A DNA stretch of 64,000 nt from Acinetobacter haemolyticus (GCF_900406815.1 NZ_OVCN01000001.1:124001-188000); one strand, 5' to 3'; positions 38,061 through 48,071 are shown, numbered from the stretch's first letter. Notes: generated from the sequence alone by a model not told the origin. Program-made: numbers and translations.

Positions 38061-38336
38061 TTAATCAATCACATGCCCAGTTGTGAAATAACGAGCAAGT
38101 GCCGCGGTAGAAACAAAACCAAGCATTGCAACCAAGAGAGCACCTTCAAAAAAGTTGGTGCTGGCCCAGTAAATTCCCAATAATACGATAAGACATGTCG
38201 CATTGAGGAATAAGGTATCGAGCGCAAGCAAACGATCAATCACAGAAGGACCTGCAATCAAGCGGATCAAACACATAAACATGGAAATGGTGATTGCAAC
38301 CAAACCAATACCTAGCGCATACGGTAAAATAGTCAT
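38061..38336 (-). CDS. mrpF: Mrp Na+/H+ antiporter subunit F
   Basis: This 91-residue protein has three membrane helices and the MrpF motif RLIAGPSVIDRLLALDTLFLN, cited as GPSVIDRLLALDTL. Its first four bases overlap the end of mrpE, which implies translational coupling. MrpF is a small essential subunit of the antiporter complex. Confidence 0.95.
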   Translation of the reverse strand: MTILPYALGIGLVAITISMFMCLIRLIAGPSVIDRLLALDTLFLNATCLIVLLGIYWASTNFFEGALLVAMLGFVSTAALARYFTTGHVID

Positions 38337-38860
38337 TTGCTCGCTCCCTCTGGTATCTTCGCGTTGAAGATTTCAATTAAAGGCATTTCATAGCGCTGTT
38401 TAATTTCTTGAACTACCACCTCAGTATCACCACAATTAAGGGCATGAACAAGAATATCACCACGTTCTTGATCGATTCCTGCAGAAACCGTACCTGGTGT
38501 CGTGGTGATAATCATCGCGAGTAAAGTGTTGACTTGTTCATGTTCAGTGTCTAAAGGAACACGATACCATTTGGGTTGCAATTTTTTCATTGGACCCAAC
38601 ACCATTCTTGCGACACGGAAATTTGAAATCACAATATCCCATAGCACCACAAAGAACAGTTTGATTGCTGCCCCAAACTGAATACGCGGGGTGTAGGCGA
38701 TAAAAGGTCGCACCAACACTGGAATGATTACGGCTAATATGAATGCAAATGTAAGACTCGATATATGCACGCTATTTGCCAACATTAACCAACTGACAAA
38801 AACCAAGCACGAGACAAATGGATGTGGAAAACAACGATGAAGCAAATTAAGTTTTTGCAT
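38333..38860 (-). CDS. mrpE: Mrp Na+/H+ antiporter subunit E
   Basis: The 175-residue product has N-terminal membrane helices (about 13-60). The MrpE region WDIVISNFRVARMVLGP and LLAMIITTTPGTVSAGIDQERGDILVHAL, cited as ITTTPGTVSAGID, is diagnostic. The start overlaps the mrpD stop by one base and the end overlaps mrpF by four. Confidence 0.95.
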   Translation of the reverse strand: MQKLNLLHRCFPHPFVSCLVFVSWLMLANSVHISSLTFAFILAVIIPVLVRPFIAYTPRIQFGAAIKLFFVVLWDIVISNFRVARMVLGPMKKLQPKWYRVPLDTEHEQVNTLLAMIITTTPGTVSAGIDQERGDILVHALNCGDTEVVVQEIKQRYEMPLIEIFNAKIPEGASK

Positions 38861-40671
38861 TAGTGTTCCTCCATTGGCTTGAGCTGGGCTTCATTTGGAA
38901 TCGTAGGAGCTTCTAAAATCTGTTCAGCAATTTGACGTTGCTTATACTCAGAAATATGTTCGCCTTGTAAGCTGGCTTTTGAAATCACATCAGGGATGAG
39001 TATCGCATTGTGATCTTCAACTTCACCGCCATATTTTGTTTCAGGAATATAGCTTGGATCAAAAGGTTGTACGCTGATCGCGCGTCCTTGAGAATCCTTT
39101 TTCAAGATGGCTTCATTATAAAGTGCGTGGTCTTGAATTTGCTGTGCTGTCGCAACGGCATATTGCTGAATTGGTGAGGCAAATACCACATATGCCATCA
39201 AACCAGCGAGTAATAGATAAATGGCTTTATCATTACGGTTGGGTGCAACCTCTGGTAGTGCCAAATATTCAGCATGTGCAGGCTCTTTCGGGTTCTGTTC
39301 AGGTGCACTCGCACGCCAGAAAAGAATGAAACCTACACGGGTAAAGGCAATAATACTCAGTAAGCTCACGATCAATACGATGGCAATAATCCACGCTTGA
39401 TAAGGACTTTCTGCTGTTGCTTGCAATATAAAAACTTTGCCTAAGAAACCACTAAATGGTGGTAGACCTGCCATCATTAGCGCAATCGTAAAGTAGGTAA
39501 ATGCAGCCGCTTTTTCCTGTTTCATCTTTGGCGAGACTTTTAAGTGATCTTTGAATGCTCCTCGTTGAGAAGTGATCCAACCACAAAACAGGTAGAATGC
39601 AGCAGCAATTAACGTACTGTGAACAACATAGTACAATGCGGCTGACCATGCTTGCGTATTAAACATCGCAATTGCAATCAAGAGTGTACCAATTGACGAC
39701 AGGACCATAAAGCCAACAAAGCGGCGTAAACGATCCGCGCCGAGCGCACCAATTACCCCATAAATCGAAGTAATTAGACCAATTACCATTAAACAGTTCT
39801 TAAAAATACTTTGTGCCATGGCATCATCAAAGACCGTGCCATTTACACGTAAAATGGCATAAATTCCGACTTTGGTCATGATGGTAAAGATCGCTGCAAC
39901 AGGCGTGCTGGCAACAGCATAAGTTTTTGGTAGCCAAAATCCAACAGGAAGCATTGCGGCTTTAATTCCAAACACCACAAACAAGATTAAGCCACCAGCA
40001 ATTGCCAGTTTATGTTGATCGCTATCTAAAGTTGACATCAGGCGACCAACATCCGCCATATTCAAACTTCCTACGCTGCCATAAATCATTCCTAAACCAA
40101 CAAGGAAAAGGGCAGAGGCGAGTAAGTTGATTGTGACGTAATGAACACCGAGCTGAAAACGTTGACGACCTTGACCATGCAACAGGAGTACATACGACGC
40201 CATCAATAAAATTTCGAAGAAGACAAATAGGTTAAACAAGTCACCTGTTAAGAAGGCGCCTGAAATTCCCATAAGCAAGAAATGGAACATGGCATGGAAA
40301 TAACGACCACGGGTATCCCAGTTTGCGCTGGCATACCACAGCACAGGTACAGCAAGTGCATAGGTCAACGCCAACATAAATGCGGATAAGCGATCAAGGA
40401 CCAATACGATACCAAATGGTGCCGACCATTCACCCATCTGGTAAACGGTGATTTGTCCAGTATTGGCAATCACTAAATAACTTAGTGCTGTGATCAATCC
40501 TAAAATAACAGAAACCAGACTGATGCCACGTCGCCAAGGTTGTCGCCAATCTTGTTTTAAAGACCCTGAACCAGGATTGCCCAATATTAATAACAAAAAG
40601 CTCGTAAAAGCAGGAATTAAGATACTAAGAATTGGAGTATGAGTCTGCCAGAAGTGGTAGAAATCAAACAT
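38860..40671 (-). CDS. mrpD: Mrp Na+/H+ antiporter subunit D
   Basis: MrpD is a proton-translocating subunit related to complex I NuoM/NuoN. The 603-residue protein has about 14 hydrophobic helices. FNLFVFFEILLMASYVLLLHG has the key membrane Glu, and GIKAAMLPVGFWLPKTYAVASTPVAAI has the conserved Lys and proline segment. The C-terminal 100 residues are soluble and charged, longer than in Bacillus MrpD (about 490 residues). It overlaps both mrpC and mrpE by one base. Confidence 0.95.
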   Translation of the reverse strand: MFDFYHFWQTHTPILSILIPAFTSFLLLILGNPGSGSLKQDWRQPWRRGISLVSVILGLITALSYLVIANTGQITVYQMGEWSAPFGIVLVLDRLSAFMLALTYALAVPVLWYASANWDTRGRYFHAMFHFLLMGISGAFLTGDLFNLFVFFEILLMASYVLLLHGQGRQRFQLGVHYVTINLLASALFLVGLGMIYGSVGSLNMADVGRLMSTLDSDQHKLAIAGGLILFVVFGIKAAMLPVGFWLPKTYAVASTPVAAIFTIMTKVGIYAILRVNGTVFDDAMAQSIFKNCLMVIGLITSIYGVIGALGADRLRRFVGFMVLSSIGTLLIAIAMFNTQAWSAALYYVVHSTLIAAAFYLFCGWITSQRGAFKDHLKVSPKMKQEKAAAFTYFTIALMMAGLPPFSGFLGKVFILQATAESPYQAWIIAIVLIVSLLSIIAFTRVGFILFWRASAPEQNPKEPAHAEYLALPEVAPNRNDKAIYLLLAGLMAYVVFASPIQQYAVATAQQIQDHALYNEAILKKDSQGRAISVQPFDPSYIPETKYGGEVEDHNAILIPDVISKASLQGEHISEYKQRQIAEQILEAPTIPNEAQLKPMEEH

Positions 40672-41039
40672 TATGGCTCATCCTCACGTGGTTCATAAGT
40701 CAAGGTCGCTTCTTCTTTGGAGTCAACATGATCTGATCCCGACTCATAGCGACTGCGTAAAGCAAGTTGCACAATAAATGCCGTTGTTGCAAAGCCAATC
40801 ACAATCGCAGTGAGTACCAGAGCTTGAGGCAGAGGATCAGAAACTTTCGCTGTTTCAGTCAGCACGGCAGGTGCATTGACTTGGGTGCGCCCCATTGCAA
40901 ATAAAAATAAATTAACGGCATAGCCAATCATGACCAGACCGAGAACCACAGGGAATGTTCTAGCACGAAGAATCAGGTAAATTCCGGTTGCAGTCAGTAA
41001 ACCAATTCCAGAGGCAAGTAAAAATTCAATACTAAGCAT
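40671..41039 (-). CDS. mrpC: Mrp Na+/H+ antiporter subunit C
   Basis: MrpC is homologous to complex I NuoK. It has three membrane helices, with TGIYLILRARTFPVVLGLVMIGYAVNLFLFAMGR in the middle (cited as VVLGLVMIGYAVNLFLF) and DPLPQALVLTAIVIGFATTAF, a strong family motif cited as DPLPQALVLTAIVIG. The ATG at 41039 starts one base after the mrpA stop; a longer reading from 41093 would run into mrpA. Length 122 is normal. Confidence 0.95.
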   Translation of the reverse strand: MLSIEFLLASGIGLLTATGIYLILRARTFPVVLGLVMIGYAVNLFLFAMGRTQVNAPAVLTETAKVSDPLPQALVLTAIVIGFATTAFIVQLALRSRYESGSDHVDSKEEATLTYEPREDEP

Positions 41040-41040
41040 A

Positions 41041-43884
41041 TTATTTATCTCCACTTGGGATTGGTCCCGACATACCAGAGTGACGTGAGTCACCTAAGAC
41101 CGAAATCAAGAGCATGGTGGCGCCTACTACCGTGATATAGACCCCTAAATCAAATGGCATTGCTGAAGCCAAATGCATTTTTCCAATCAATGGCGGTTCA
41201 ACATAGATATGTGCGCTCGTAAGGAATGGGCGTGCCCAGAACCAAGCACCAACACCTGTTAAACCTGCAATCATTAAACCTGAGCCAATCCAGATTTCAT
41301 ATAAACGTCCAGACTGGGCTCTAATCATGCGTTCAGCTTGATCTTGTCCTAAAGCAATATACTGAATAATGAGTGCCATTGAGGTCACTAGACCTGCAAT
41401 AAACCCGCCCCCAGGGTAGTTATGCCCACGCAGGAAGATGTAAGCGCTGATCACCAATGCAATTGGCAAGATCCATGACGCTGCGATACGTAACATCAGT
41501 GGAGATGGGTTAAAACGATAGGTCAGACCTTGGGTCATGGTTGTACCATGGGCACGCATACCATCCATCAAACATAAGGCACCAATCGCGGCGATCCCAA
41601 GCACTGCAATTTCACCGAAGGTATCGAAACCACGGAAATCGACGAGAATAACGTTAACAACGTTAGAGCCACCGCCTAGTGGGATAGATTGCTGTAAGAA
41701 GAACCATGAGATTGAATTATGATCACGGGTAAGTAATAGCCATGTAATCCAACCAATTCCTAAACCACCTGCAATTGCAAGACTGGCATCTCTCCAACGA
41801 CGTGGTCGGGTAGATTCATATGGTGTTAATTGTGGTAATAACGACAAGCTCATTAACAATAGAATCGTGGTAACGACATCTACCGTGATCTGGGTTAAGG
41901 CAAGGTCTGGTGCGGATAAACCGATAAAGGCCATCGTAACGACTAAACCGACAGCACCACTGATCAAAATGGCTTTAATTCTTTCGTGGTGGAACCACAA
42001 CATCATCCAGCAGCCAGAGAACAGCACGAGCCAAAGCACGATAGCCGCCCAAGGCGCATGATTGAGCTCACGCGTACCTGTAGTCAAACCTTGATTGAAC
42101 AGTGGTATTGCGACCATCGCTATGCTGAACAATACAATTAAAAGTAGATAGGACTGTAAAGAACCTGTCTCGGTTTTTTGTTTGATCTTACGGCTCGTGA
42201 GTAATAAATGTTTCAGGAACAGTTCAAATAAAACTTTCCCTTGCCATTTGCCAAGATAAGGATCCAAATCGATCTTGCGAATACGACCGTCTTTTGCGAG
42301 TGCAAAATAAAAGATCGTCCCACCGACCAAGGCAATTAAACTCATAATTAACGGCGCATTCACGCCATGCCAAATAGCCAGATGTGTGCCTGCAAACTCA
42401 GGTTGAGCTAAGCTTGCACGAGTGACACTGTTCACAAAAGTTTCTGCGAGCAGCGCAGGGAAGATACCCACCAAAATACAAAGCACAGCAAGAATAATGG
42501 CTGGTAAACGCATACCGATATGAGGCTCATGGGCATCTTTATGCGGAACTTGTTTACCAATTTCGCCATCGAAAAATACGCCATGGACTAAACGGATGGA
42601 GTAACTCACTGCAAAAATACCTGCAAGAGTTGCAATCACTGCTGAAACCAACATGACTGGACCCGACAAGTTTGCCAATAACTCAGTAAAGAACATTTCT
42701 TTCGAAAGGAAGCCATTGGTCAGAGGAACACCTGCCATTGATGCAGCAGTGATCATGGTCAGCGTTGCAGTAAATGGAAGGAGTTGCCAAATTCCACTAA
42801 GTTTACGCAGGTCACGTGTTCCTGTTTCATGGTCAATGATGCCCGCAATCATGAACAATGCTGCCTTAAAGGTCGCATGGTTGATGATATGGAAAATTGC
42901 AGCTGCAACGGCAAGGGGAGAACCAATACCAAGGAGACACACAATTAGACCTAAGTGACTGATGGTGGAGTATGCCAAGAGACCTTTTAAATCTTCTTTG
43001 AAAATGGCAAAACCAGCCGCCATACACAAAGTAAAGAGACCGATAAAAGTCACGATATTGTGATATAACGCAGCACCAATAAAAATAGGTGCTAAACGAG
43101 CGAGTAAGAAAATACCTGCTTTAACCATCGTTGCAGAGTGAAGATAGGCTGAAACAGGTGTGGGTGCAGCCATCGCATTCGGTAACCAAAAATGAAATGG
43201 GAACTGTGCGCTTTTAGTGAATGCACCAAGTAAAATCAGTAATAACGTCGGTACGAAGAGTTCATGCTGTTGAATCACATCCTTCATCAACACCAGTTGA
43301 TCGATTTGATAAGTTCCAGTGATTTGTCCTAATAGAACAAAACCACCCAGCATTGCTAGCCCCCCCATACCTGTAATGGTGAGTGCCATACGTGCGCCAC
43401 GTTGAGCTGCATCGTATTGACTCCAGTAACCAACCAATAAGAAGGAGGAGATACTGGTAAGCTCCCAAAAAACCAACAATAAGATTAAATTGTTAGAAAA
43501 AGAAATCCCCAACATCGCTGCCATAAACAGCATCAATAATTGATAAAGTTTACTCAGGGAGTTTTTAGGACTGAGATAATAATAGGCATATATAAAAATA
43601 AGGGTGCCGATACCGCTAATCAGCAGACCAAACAATAAACCTAGGGCATCTAGGCGGAAACTTAAATTAATACCTAACTGTGGTAACCAATCCCAACTTT
43701 CTAGGAGAGCATTACCTTGAAGAACTGTTGATGCCTGAGTTAAGAGTAAAATGAAACAACTCAGACTGATGCCAATCGCCCCAATTGCAGCCATGCCACG
43801 TGAAATACGGTGCAAGTATGGGATTAGGGTGGTGCCGAGTATGAGCGGTAATAAGATAATAATCGGTAGCACACTGGTATCCAT
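41041..43884 (-). CDS. mrpA: Mrp Na+/H+ antiporter fused subunit A/B
   Basis: This is the largest Mrp subunit, related to complex I NuoL. About 947 residues from ATG 43884 hold the NuoL-like core (residues 1-500; LLLVFWELTSISSFLLVGYW has the key Glu, and FHFWLPNAMAAPTPVSAYLHSATMVKAGIF the conserved Lys/His region, cited as LPNAMAAPTPVSAYLHSATM). A MrpA C-domain follows (about 600-790). The last part is an MnhB-type domain (FLRGHNYPGGGFIAGLVTSMA), so subunit B is fused and no separate mrpB exists. This six-gene form is known in Pseudomonas and Acinetobacter. First gene of the operon. Confidence 0.95.
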   Translation of the reverse strand: MDTSVLPIIILLPLILGTTLIPYLHRISRGMAAIGAIGISLSCFILLLTQASTVLQGNALLESWDWLPQLGINLSFRLDALGLLFGLLISGIGTLIFIYAYYYLSPKNSLSKLYQLLMLFMAAMLGISFSNNLILLLVFWELTSISSFLLVGYWSQYDAAQRGARMALTITGMGGLAMLGGFVLLGQITGTYQIDQLVLMKDVIQQHELFVPTLLLILLGAFTKSAQFPFHFWLPNAMAAPTPVSAYLHSATMVKAGIFLLARLAPIFIGAALYHNIVTFIGLFTLCMAAGFAIFKEDLKGLLAYSTISHLGLIVCLLGIGSPLAVAAAIFHIINHATFKAALFMIAGIIDHETGTRDLRKLSGIWQLLPFTATLTMITAASMAGVPLTNGFLSKEMFFTELLANLSGPVMLVSAVIATLAGIFAVSYSIRLVHGVFFDGEIGKQVPHKDAHEPHIGMRLPAIILAVLCILVGIFPALLAETFVNSVTRASLAQPEFAGTHLAIWHGVNAPLIMSLIALVGGTIFYFALAKDGRIRKIDLDPYLGKWQGKVLFELFLKHLLLTSRKIKQKTETGSLQSYLLLIVLFSIAMVAIPLFNQGLTTGTRELNHAPWAAIVLWLVLFSGCWMMLWFHHERIKAILISGAVGLVVTMAFIGLSAPDLALTQITVDVVTTILLLMSLSLLPQLTPYESTRPRRWRDASLAIAGGLGIGWITWLLLTRDHNSISWFFLQQSIPLGGGSNVVNVILVDFRGFDTFGEIAVLGIAAIGALCLMDGMRAHGTTMTQGLTYRFNPSPLMLRIAASWILPIALVISAYIFLRGHNYPGGGFIAGLVTSMALIIQYIALGQDQAERMIRAQSGRLYEIWIGSGLMIAGLTGVGAWFWARPFLTSAHIYVEPPLIGKMHLASAMPFDLGVYITVVGATMLLISVLGDSRHSGMSGPIPSGDK

Positions 43885-43994
43885 GTCGATGATATAGGTC
43901 AGAAACCTAAGGTGAAATTTATTCAAGACTTACAGGCGTTCAAAGAGAATGCCAAAGCTTTAAATCTTGAAGCCCAATCAAGTTAATAGAGCAG

Positions 43995-44015
43995 TAAGTT
44001 GTATTGCGCAACTTA
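43995..44015. promoter_or_regulatory. Palindrome in the mrp upstream region
   Basis: TAAGTTG-N7-CAACTTA (43995-44001 and 44009-44015) lies about 110 bases upstream of the mrpA start on the minus strand. There is no T-run, so an operator fits better than a terminator. The regulator is unknown. Confidence 0.35.
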
Positions 44016-44127
44016 GTAATAAAAAGCGCTTTATTTTACTATAAAATGAACAAAAAAGATTGGCTTATTACATGAAAAACACAGATCAACAGGTAAAAAA
44101 ATATGCGGTGCTGATCTGTTTTGAGGA

Positions 44128-45510
44128 TTAAGAAGAGCTATGTTGTGATGTATCGTCGATTCTTAATAAATTGAGCAACTCATTTTTTTCTTGTGGGTCA
44201 AGCTCTTGAATTTGATTAAATAATATATCCACTTTATTGGATGATGCCGTCGCTTCGAGCAGGTTGGGATTGAGTGGCTCAGTCAGTTCTAGGGGTTGGT
44301 ACAATTCGTTATAAAGTTCAGAAAATTGCTGTTGGGATTGTTCTATGTCGATCGGAAAAATTGCCTTCATGTCAAGTTGTAAGCATTGATAATGCAAGGC
44401 GTGTTCAAGTAACTCATCACGATTGCCCGTGGCAATGATTTGCAGGCGGGGGAAGGCTTGATGTAGGCGTTCCAAGATTTCAGCACATAGATTTTGATCC
44501 AATTGAGTATCGATTTGATCAATCAACAAGATACCTTCGCCTTCCAAACAAGGTTCAAAACAGTTTTGGTTGAGTAAACAAAGGCGGCGACAAATATCCC
44601 CGACGAGCGCAATCCAAGTCTTTTGTGAGGCTGAAAGTTGCTGAAATGGTAGCACTTGGTCGTGATAACGAACCATCAGTTGTAACTTAGGGACATATTG
44701 AATGTAGATATCTTTCAGTTCTGGAAAAACAGTGGTTAAGCTTTTTTTGAGTGCATATAAATTGGGGGCAGACAGCTGTTTTGGGTGATTTACCAGTTCC
44801 TGCTGTAATTGTTCTAACATCTCGGATTGATTTTGTTGGTTAAAATCATTGCCCATTAAACGTCTAACAATGTGTGCCGAGTGAGCATTTTCAACATCAC
44901 TAATTTCCCTAAACCACTCAAAAAAACGTGAAAAAGTGGTATAGGGAATGGCGGTCAAATCATAAGCTGACATCTTCTGTAAGATCCCAGGTACATTTTT
45001 ACTTTGTAAATTGATGTCTTGCACAAAGCGTTCGGCAGGATAATAAGCAACCAAGGGTAAGCCAAATAACGGGTCTTGTTGATTGGTCTTTTGATATAAA
45101 CCTACCATTTGATCAAGTTGTTGAGTCTCAACTTGACTGATACCAACACCTTGATTGTTATAGGTTTTAAAAAGCTTCCATGCACAACTTTGAGTGTTGA
45201 TGGATTGTGCTGAACTACTCTCAGCTAAACTGCTGTTCAACTCGCTGCTGAGTCTGACTTGGACTTGGACTTTGGCTTGTAAGCGGGTCAACATAATATC
45301 TTGATCAGCAATTACTACGCCAGCCGTCCGAATATCTTTATAGCGCGCCGAGAACCAAGACAGGGCATGATAGATATTTTTTAAAACAGTCGTTTTACCT
45401 GTGGCTTGGTCACCCAAGATTAAGGTAATGGGATATTGATCAGGGTGAAATTCAAGTTTTAAATCCCGAAACATACCGACATGTTTAAATTGAACCGATT
45501 CAAGTTGCAT
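44128..45510 (-). CDS. AAA/ABC-type ATPase with altered Walker B and switch residues
   Basis: The 460-residue protein belongs to the RecF/OLD-like AAA_21/AAA_23 ATPases. Walker A is LILGDQATGKTTVLKNIYHAL near residue 32, cited as GDQATGKTT. The signature-like motif is QQLSASQKTWIALVGDICRR and the Walker B region is GILLIDQIDTQLDQ. In relatives the latter reads LIDEID-hLHP and the next strand ends in TTHSP; here the catalytic Glu is Gln and the switch His is absent (IIATGNRDELLEH). No TOPRIM or other nuclease domain follows, only an acidic tail. It is 112 bases downstream of an FBH1/UvrD-like helicase on the same strand. Role unknown; it may bind rather than efficiently hydrolyse ATP. Confidence 0.75.
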   Translation of the reverse strand: MQLESVQFKHVGMFRDLKLEFHPDQYPITLILGDQATGKTTVLKNIYHALSWFSARYKDIRTAGVVIADQDIMLTRLQAKVQVQVRLSSELNSSLAESSSAQSINTQSCAWKLFKTYNNQGVGISQVETQQLDQMVGLYQKTNQQDPLFGLPLVAYYPAERFVQDINLQSKNVPGILQKMSAYDLTAIPYTTFSRFFEWFREISDVENAHSAHIVRRLMGNDFNQQNQSEMLEQLQQELVNHPKQLSAPNLYALKKSLTTVFPELKDIYIQYVPKLQLMVRYHDQVLPFQQLSASQKTWIALVGDICRRLCLLNQNCFEPCLEGEGILLIDQIDTQLDQNLCAEILERLHQAFPRLQIIATGNRDELLEHALHYQCLQLDMKAIFPIDIEQSQQQFSELYNELYQPLELTEPLNPNLLEATASSNKVDILFNQIQELDPQEKNELLNLLRIDDTSQHSSS

Positions 45511-45622
45511 ATGCTCACCTTAGGGTCAATGGTTTTCCAACCAGCGTTGCCTTATCAGCTAAAACGACATAAACAAGGCATGAAGCGCAGGTAATGGGAA
45601 CAGACCCTAGTCAAGCGCGCTT

Positions 45623-47131
45623 TTAACCTACGGACTGACGAAGAGTTGAGGAAGCGCTTTGTTTTAGCTTTAATTGTTGTATTAAGTCATAAAGATGATG
45701 AATATTTAAACTTACTTTAGCACGAGTACAGGCCACGTAAAGTAATCTCAGCTCTTCATCTGTAATTTTATGTTCCAGTCCATTTATTTTAAATTGATAA
45801 TCATCTTCGATATGTACTCGATTCCATTCCAAACCTTTGGCTTTATGCGCGGTTGAAATCACATAATCCGCTTGTTCAATGGGAGTGATTTTTGCCAAAG
45901 CTTTCTTGAGTGGTTCAGTGCCATGATCATCAACCAATTTAACTAACGGTTTGATGTCACTGCCATCATTGGTTTCACAGTATTCATGTACATCATGCCA
46001 AGAGTTAAACCAAGCCAGCTCGGGGACATCGGTAATACGTTTACCTTGCTTTAGCAGACTAGCTGCATCGACAAAACGGCTGAGCTTCTGATGATCGGCT
46101 TGTAGACTGACTTTATCGCCATGTACTAAACCTGACAGTAATAATTCCATTGCCCGAGCATTGGTACGGCATAAAATCGCATCACGCATTTTGGTATGGG
46201 GTTTATTTACCACACTGGATTTCATGTTTGGATTGCCGAGTAGTGGAACTGTTTCATTTAACGCACCCAGTAGGCAGTTTGCCACATCGGCAATCGCTTC
46301 ACCAAAACGAAATGAGGTGGTCAACCGACTTTCATGTAATGGCATTTGTTGCATGGCATTGACAGCACCACGCCATGCATAGATTTGTTGATGCGCATCA
46401 CCGACATAAATTACTTGGGTACTTTTTTGACGTAACAAGATCCCAAGCATGAGTGGGTCGGCATCCTGTGCTTCATCAAACAGGACATAGTCTGCTGGGA
46501 TATTCGGTTCAGATAATGCCCAAAGCTTTAGATAAATATCATGTCCAATGCCAGCTTGATGATTCTGATCAATCGACTCCAACCAGCGACGTTCTACCGC
46601 AGGGTAAAGATGTTGTTGCAGAGCTTCGATGTCATCCTGATGTAGCCAGCTCGGTGCTTGGATATGCCGAGGAGCAGGGTATTGCGAACTGGTCGAGCAG
46701 AAATAACTGACAGCATTGGCAACGAGGCTCGCAAGTCGACTTGGCATCAGTACATATTTTTCATAACGACCGCCCATGAGACGACGAAGAGTAATCGGTT
46801 CTAGGCGATATTCTTTAGCGATAAAACTTGGGCTTAAACGTGGTAAGCGTAATTTATCTGTGACGCCACGCGGTACACTGCGAAAGGCAAGTGAGTGAAA
46901 GGTTCTGCAATTCACATTGCCATGAAATTTGCTTTGTGCTTCAGATGCGATGGCTTTATTAAATGCCAAGTACATACCACGCCGTTCAGGCATGGCATCG
47001 CTGATCATTTGTAAGGTGGTGGTTTTCCCTGTGCCAGCATACGCAATCACTTTAAAGGACTGTCCTAAGCGGGCATTGTCTATGGCAATCGCTTGCTCAT
47101 AGGTGGCTTTGGGTTTTTCGATAATTGACAC
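45623..47131 (-). CDS. UvrD/Rep-family (FBH1-like) superfamily 1 helicase
   Basis: A 502-residue SF1A helicase. Motif I is VIAYAGTGKTTTLQMIS, motif Ia lies in MYLAFNKAIASEA, motif II is VLFDEAQDADPLML and motif III VGDAHQQIYAWRGA. Motif IV is near TTSFRFGEAIADVA, motif V YVISTAHKAKGLEWNRV and motif VI LLYVACTRAK. The FNKAIA and TFHSLAF segments and the short length resemble FBH1-like helicases more than full-length UvrD or Rep (about 700 residues). It follows hisIE's upstream end by only nine bases and may be co-transcribed with hisIE or with the ATPase downstream. The DNA substrate is unknown. Confidence 0.88.
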   Translation of the reverse strand: MSIIEKPKATYEQAIAIDNARLGQSFKVIAYAGTGKTTTLQMISDAMPERRGMYLAFNKAIASEAQSKFHGNVNCRTFHSLAFRSVPRGVTDKLRLPRLSPSFIAKEYRLEPITLRRLMGGRYEKYVLMPSRLASLVANAVSYFCSTSSQYPAPRHIQAPSWLHQDDIEALQQHLYPAVERRWLESIDQNHQAGIGHDIYLKLWALSEPNIPADYVLFDEAQDADPLMLGILLRQKSTQVIYVGDAHQQIYAWRGAVNAMQQMPLHESRLTTSFRFGEAIADVANCLLGALNETVPLLGNPNMKSSVVNKPHTKMRDAILCRTNARAMELLLSGLVHGDKVSLQADHQKLSRFVDAASLLKQGKRITDVPELAWFNSWHDVHEYCETNDGSDIKPLVKLVDDHGTEPLKKALAKITPIEQADYVISTAHKAKGLEWNRVHIEDDYQFKINGLEHKITDEELRLLYVACTRAKVSLNIHHLYDLIQQLKLKQSASSTLRQSVG

Positions 47132-47140
47132 AGGTTCTCG

Positions 47141-47908
47141 TTACGCTTCTTTGCTACGGTTGGCTTTTTCAACAAGGCCGGATAAACCCTGACGACGAGC
47201 CAATTCATCTAATACTTCTTGGGGTTCAAGGTCGAAATAACCAAGCATGACAATACTATGGAACCATAAGTCTGCCACCTCATAAATCAGGTCATGTTTA
47301 TTTTCCAATGAGGCTTGGATGGCATAGTCTTTGGCAGCAATAATGCTTTCGACGCTTTCTTCACCGACTTTTTCTACAATTTTATTGATGCCTTTTTTGT
47401 AGAGGCTGGCGATATAAGAGTTATCTGCTTCGGCTGTTTTACGTTGTTGCATCAAACGGCCCAGATAAGCAAGCACATCAACTTGTTCATTTTGATTATG
47501 CGTATGGGTTTCTGTTTTAGCAGATGCACCGTAAATCGCAGTTGGATCTTTCAGTTGAGCATCAACAACTTCCCAACCTTGAGGGGTTAGTTTGCGATAG
47601 AAACAAGACTCACGACCTGTGTGGCAGGCGATTCCACCATGTTGTTCAATTTGCAGAATGATGACATCCGCATCGCAATCCAAACGAATTTCATGCACGG
47701 TTTGGAAGTGTCCTGATTCTTCGCCTTTGTGCCAGAGCTTTTGACGTGAGCGTGAGTAATACACCGCCTGATTTTTTTCAGCAGTGAGTTGTAAAGCCTC
47801 ACGATTCATCCACGCAACCATTAACACTCGACCAGTTTGATGATGTTGTGCAATGGCAGGAACAAGACCATTGGAATCAAATTTAACTTCATCTAACCAG
47901 TTTGACAT
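47141..47908 (-). CDS. hisIE: Bifunctional phosphoribosyl-AMP cyclohydrolase / phosphoribosyl-ATP diphosphatase
   Basis: It catalyses steps two and three of histidine synthesis. The N-terminal HisI domain (about 1-120) has [15 protein letters not shown], the metal-binding [22 protein letters not shown] (cited as [13 protein letters not shown]) and [11 protein letters not shown]. The C-terminal HisE domain (about 155-250) has [23 protein letters not shown], cited as [18 protein letters not shown], and [12 protein letters not shown]. The start [10 protein letters not shown] at 47908 is preferred; the open frame extends to 48022 but that part is not family-like. It ends nine bases before the helicase gene. 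Confidence 0.96.
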   Translation of the reverse strand: MSNWLDEVKFDSNGLVPAIAQHHQTGRVLMVAWMNREALQLTAEKNQAVYYSRSRQKLWHKGEESGHFQTVHEIRLDCDADVIILQIEQHGGIACHTGRESCFYRKLTPQGWEVVDAQLKDPTAIYGASAKTETHTHNQNEQVDVLAYLGRLMQQRKTAEADNSYIASLYKKGINKIVEKVGEESVESIIAAKDYAIQASLENKHDLIYEVADLWFHSIVMLGYFDLEPQEVLDELARRQGLSGLVEKANRSKEA

Positions 47909-48071
47909 GAGTGAAAATCCATTTGGTGGAAAGCCGTTAGTGTAGCGTTTGTGGCTAGGGTTGGCTATCCTTGTTGGGTAAAAAGTCGAAGATAGAGCGT
48001 TAAAGCGCGTTCGAAATTTCAATCAAATTTTGATCTGACTCGCGCAGATAAATGAATAAAATTTTAAGCAT

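Noticed and set aside
44128..47131. Complete Gabija defence system
   Set aside because: The ATPase has no TOPRIM domain and altered catalytic residues, and the pair sits among core genes.
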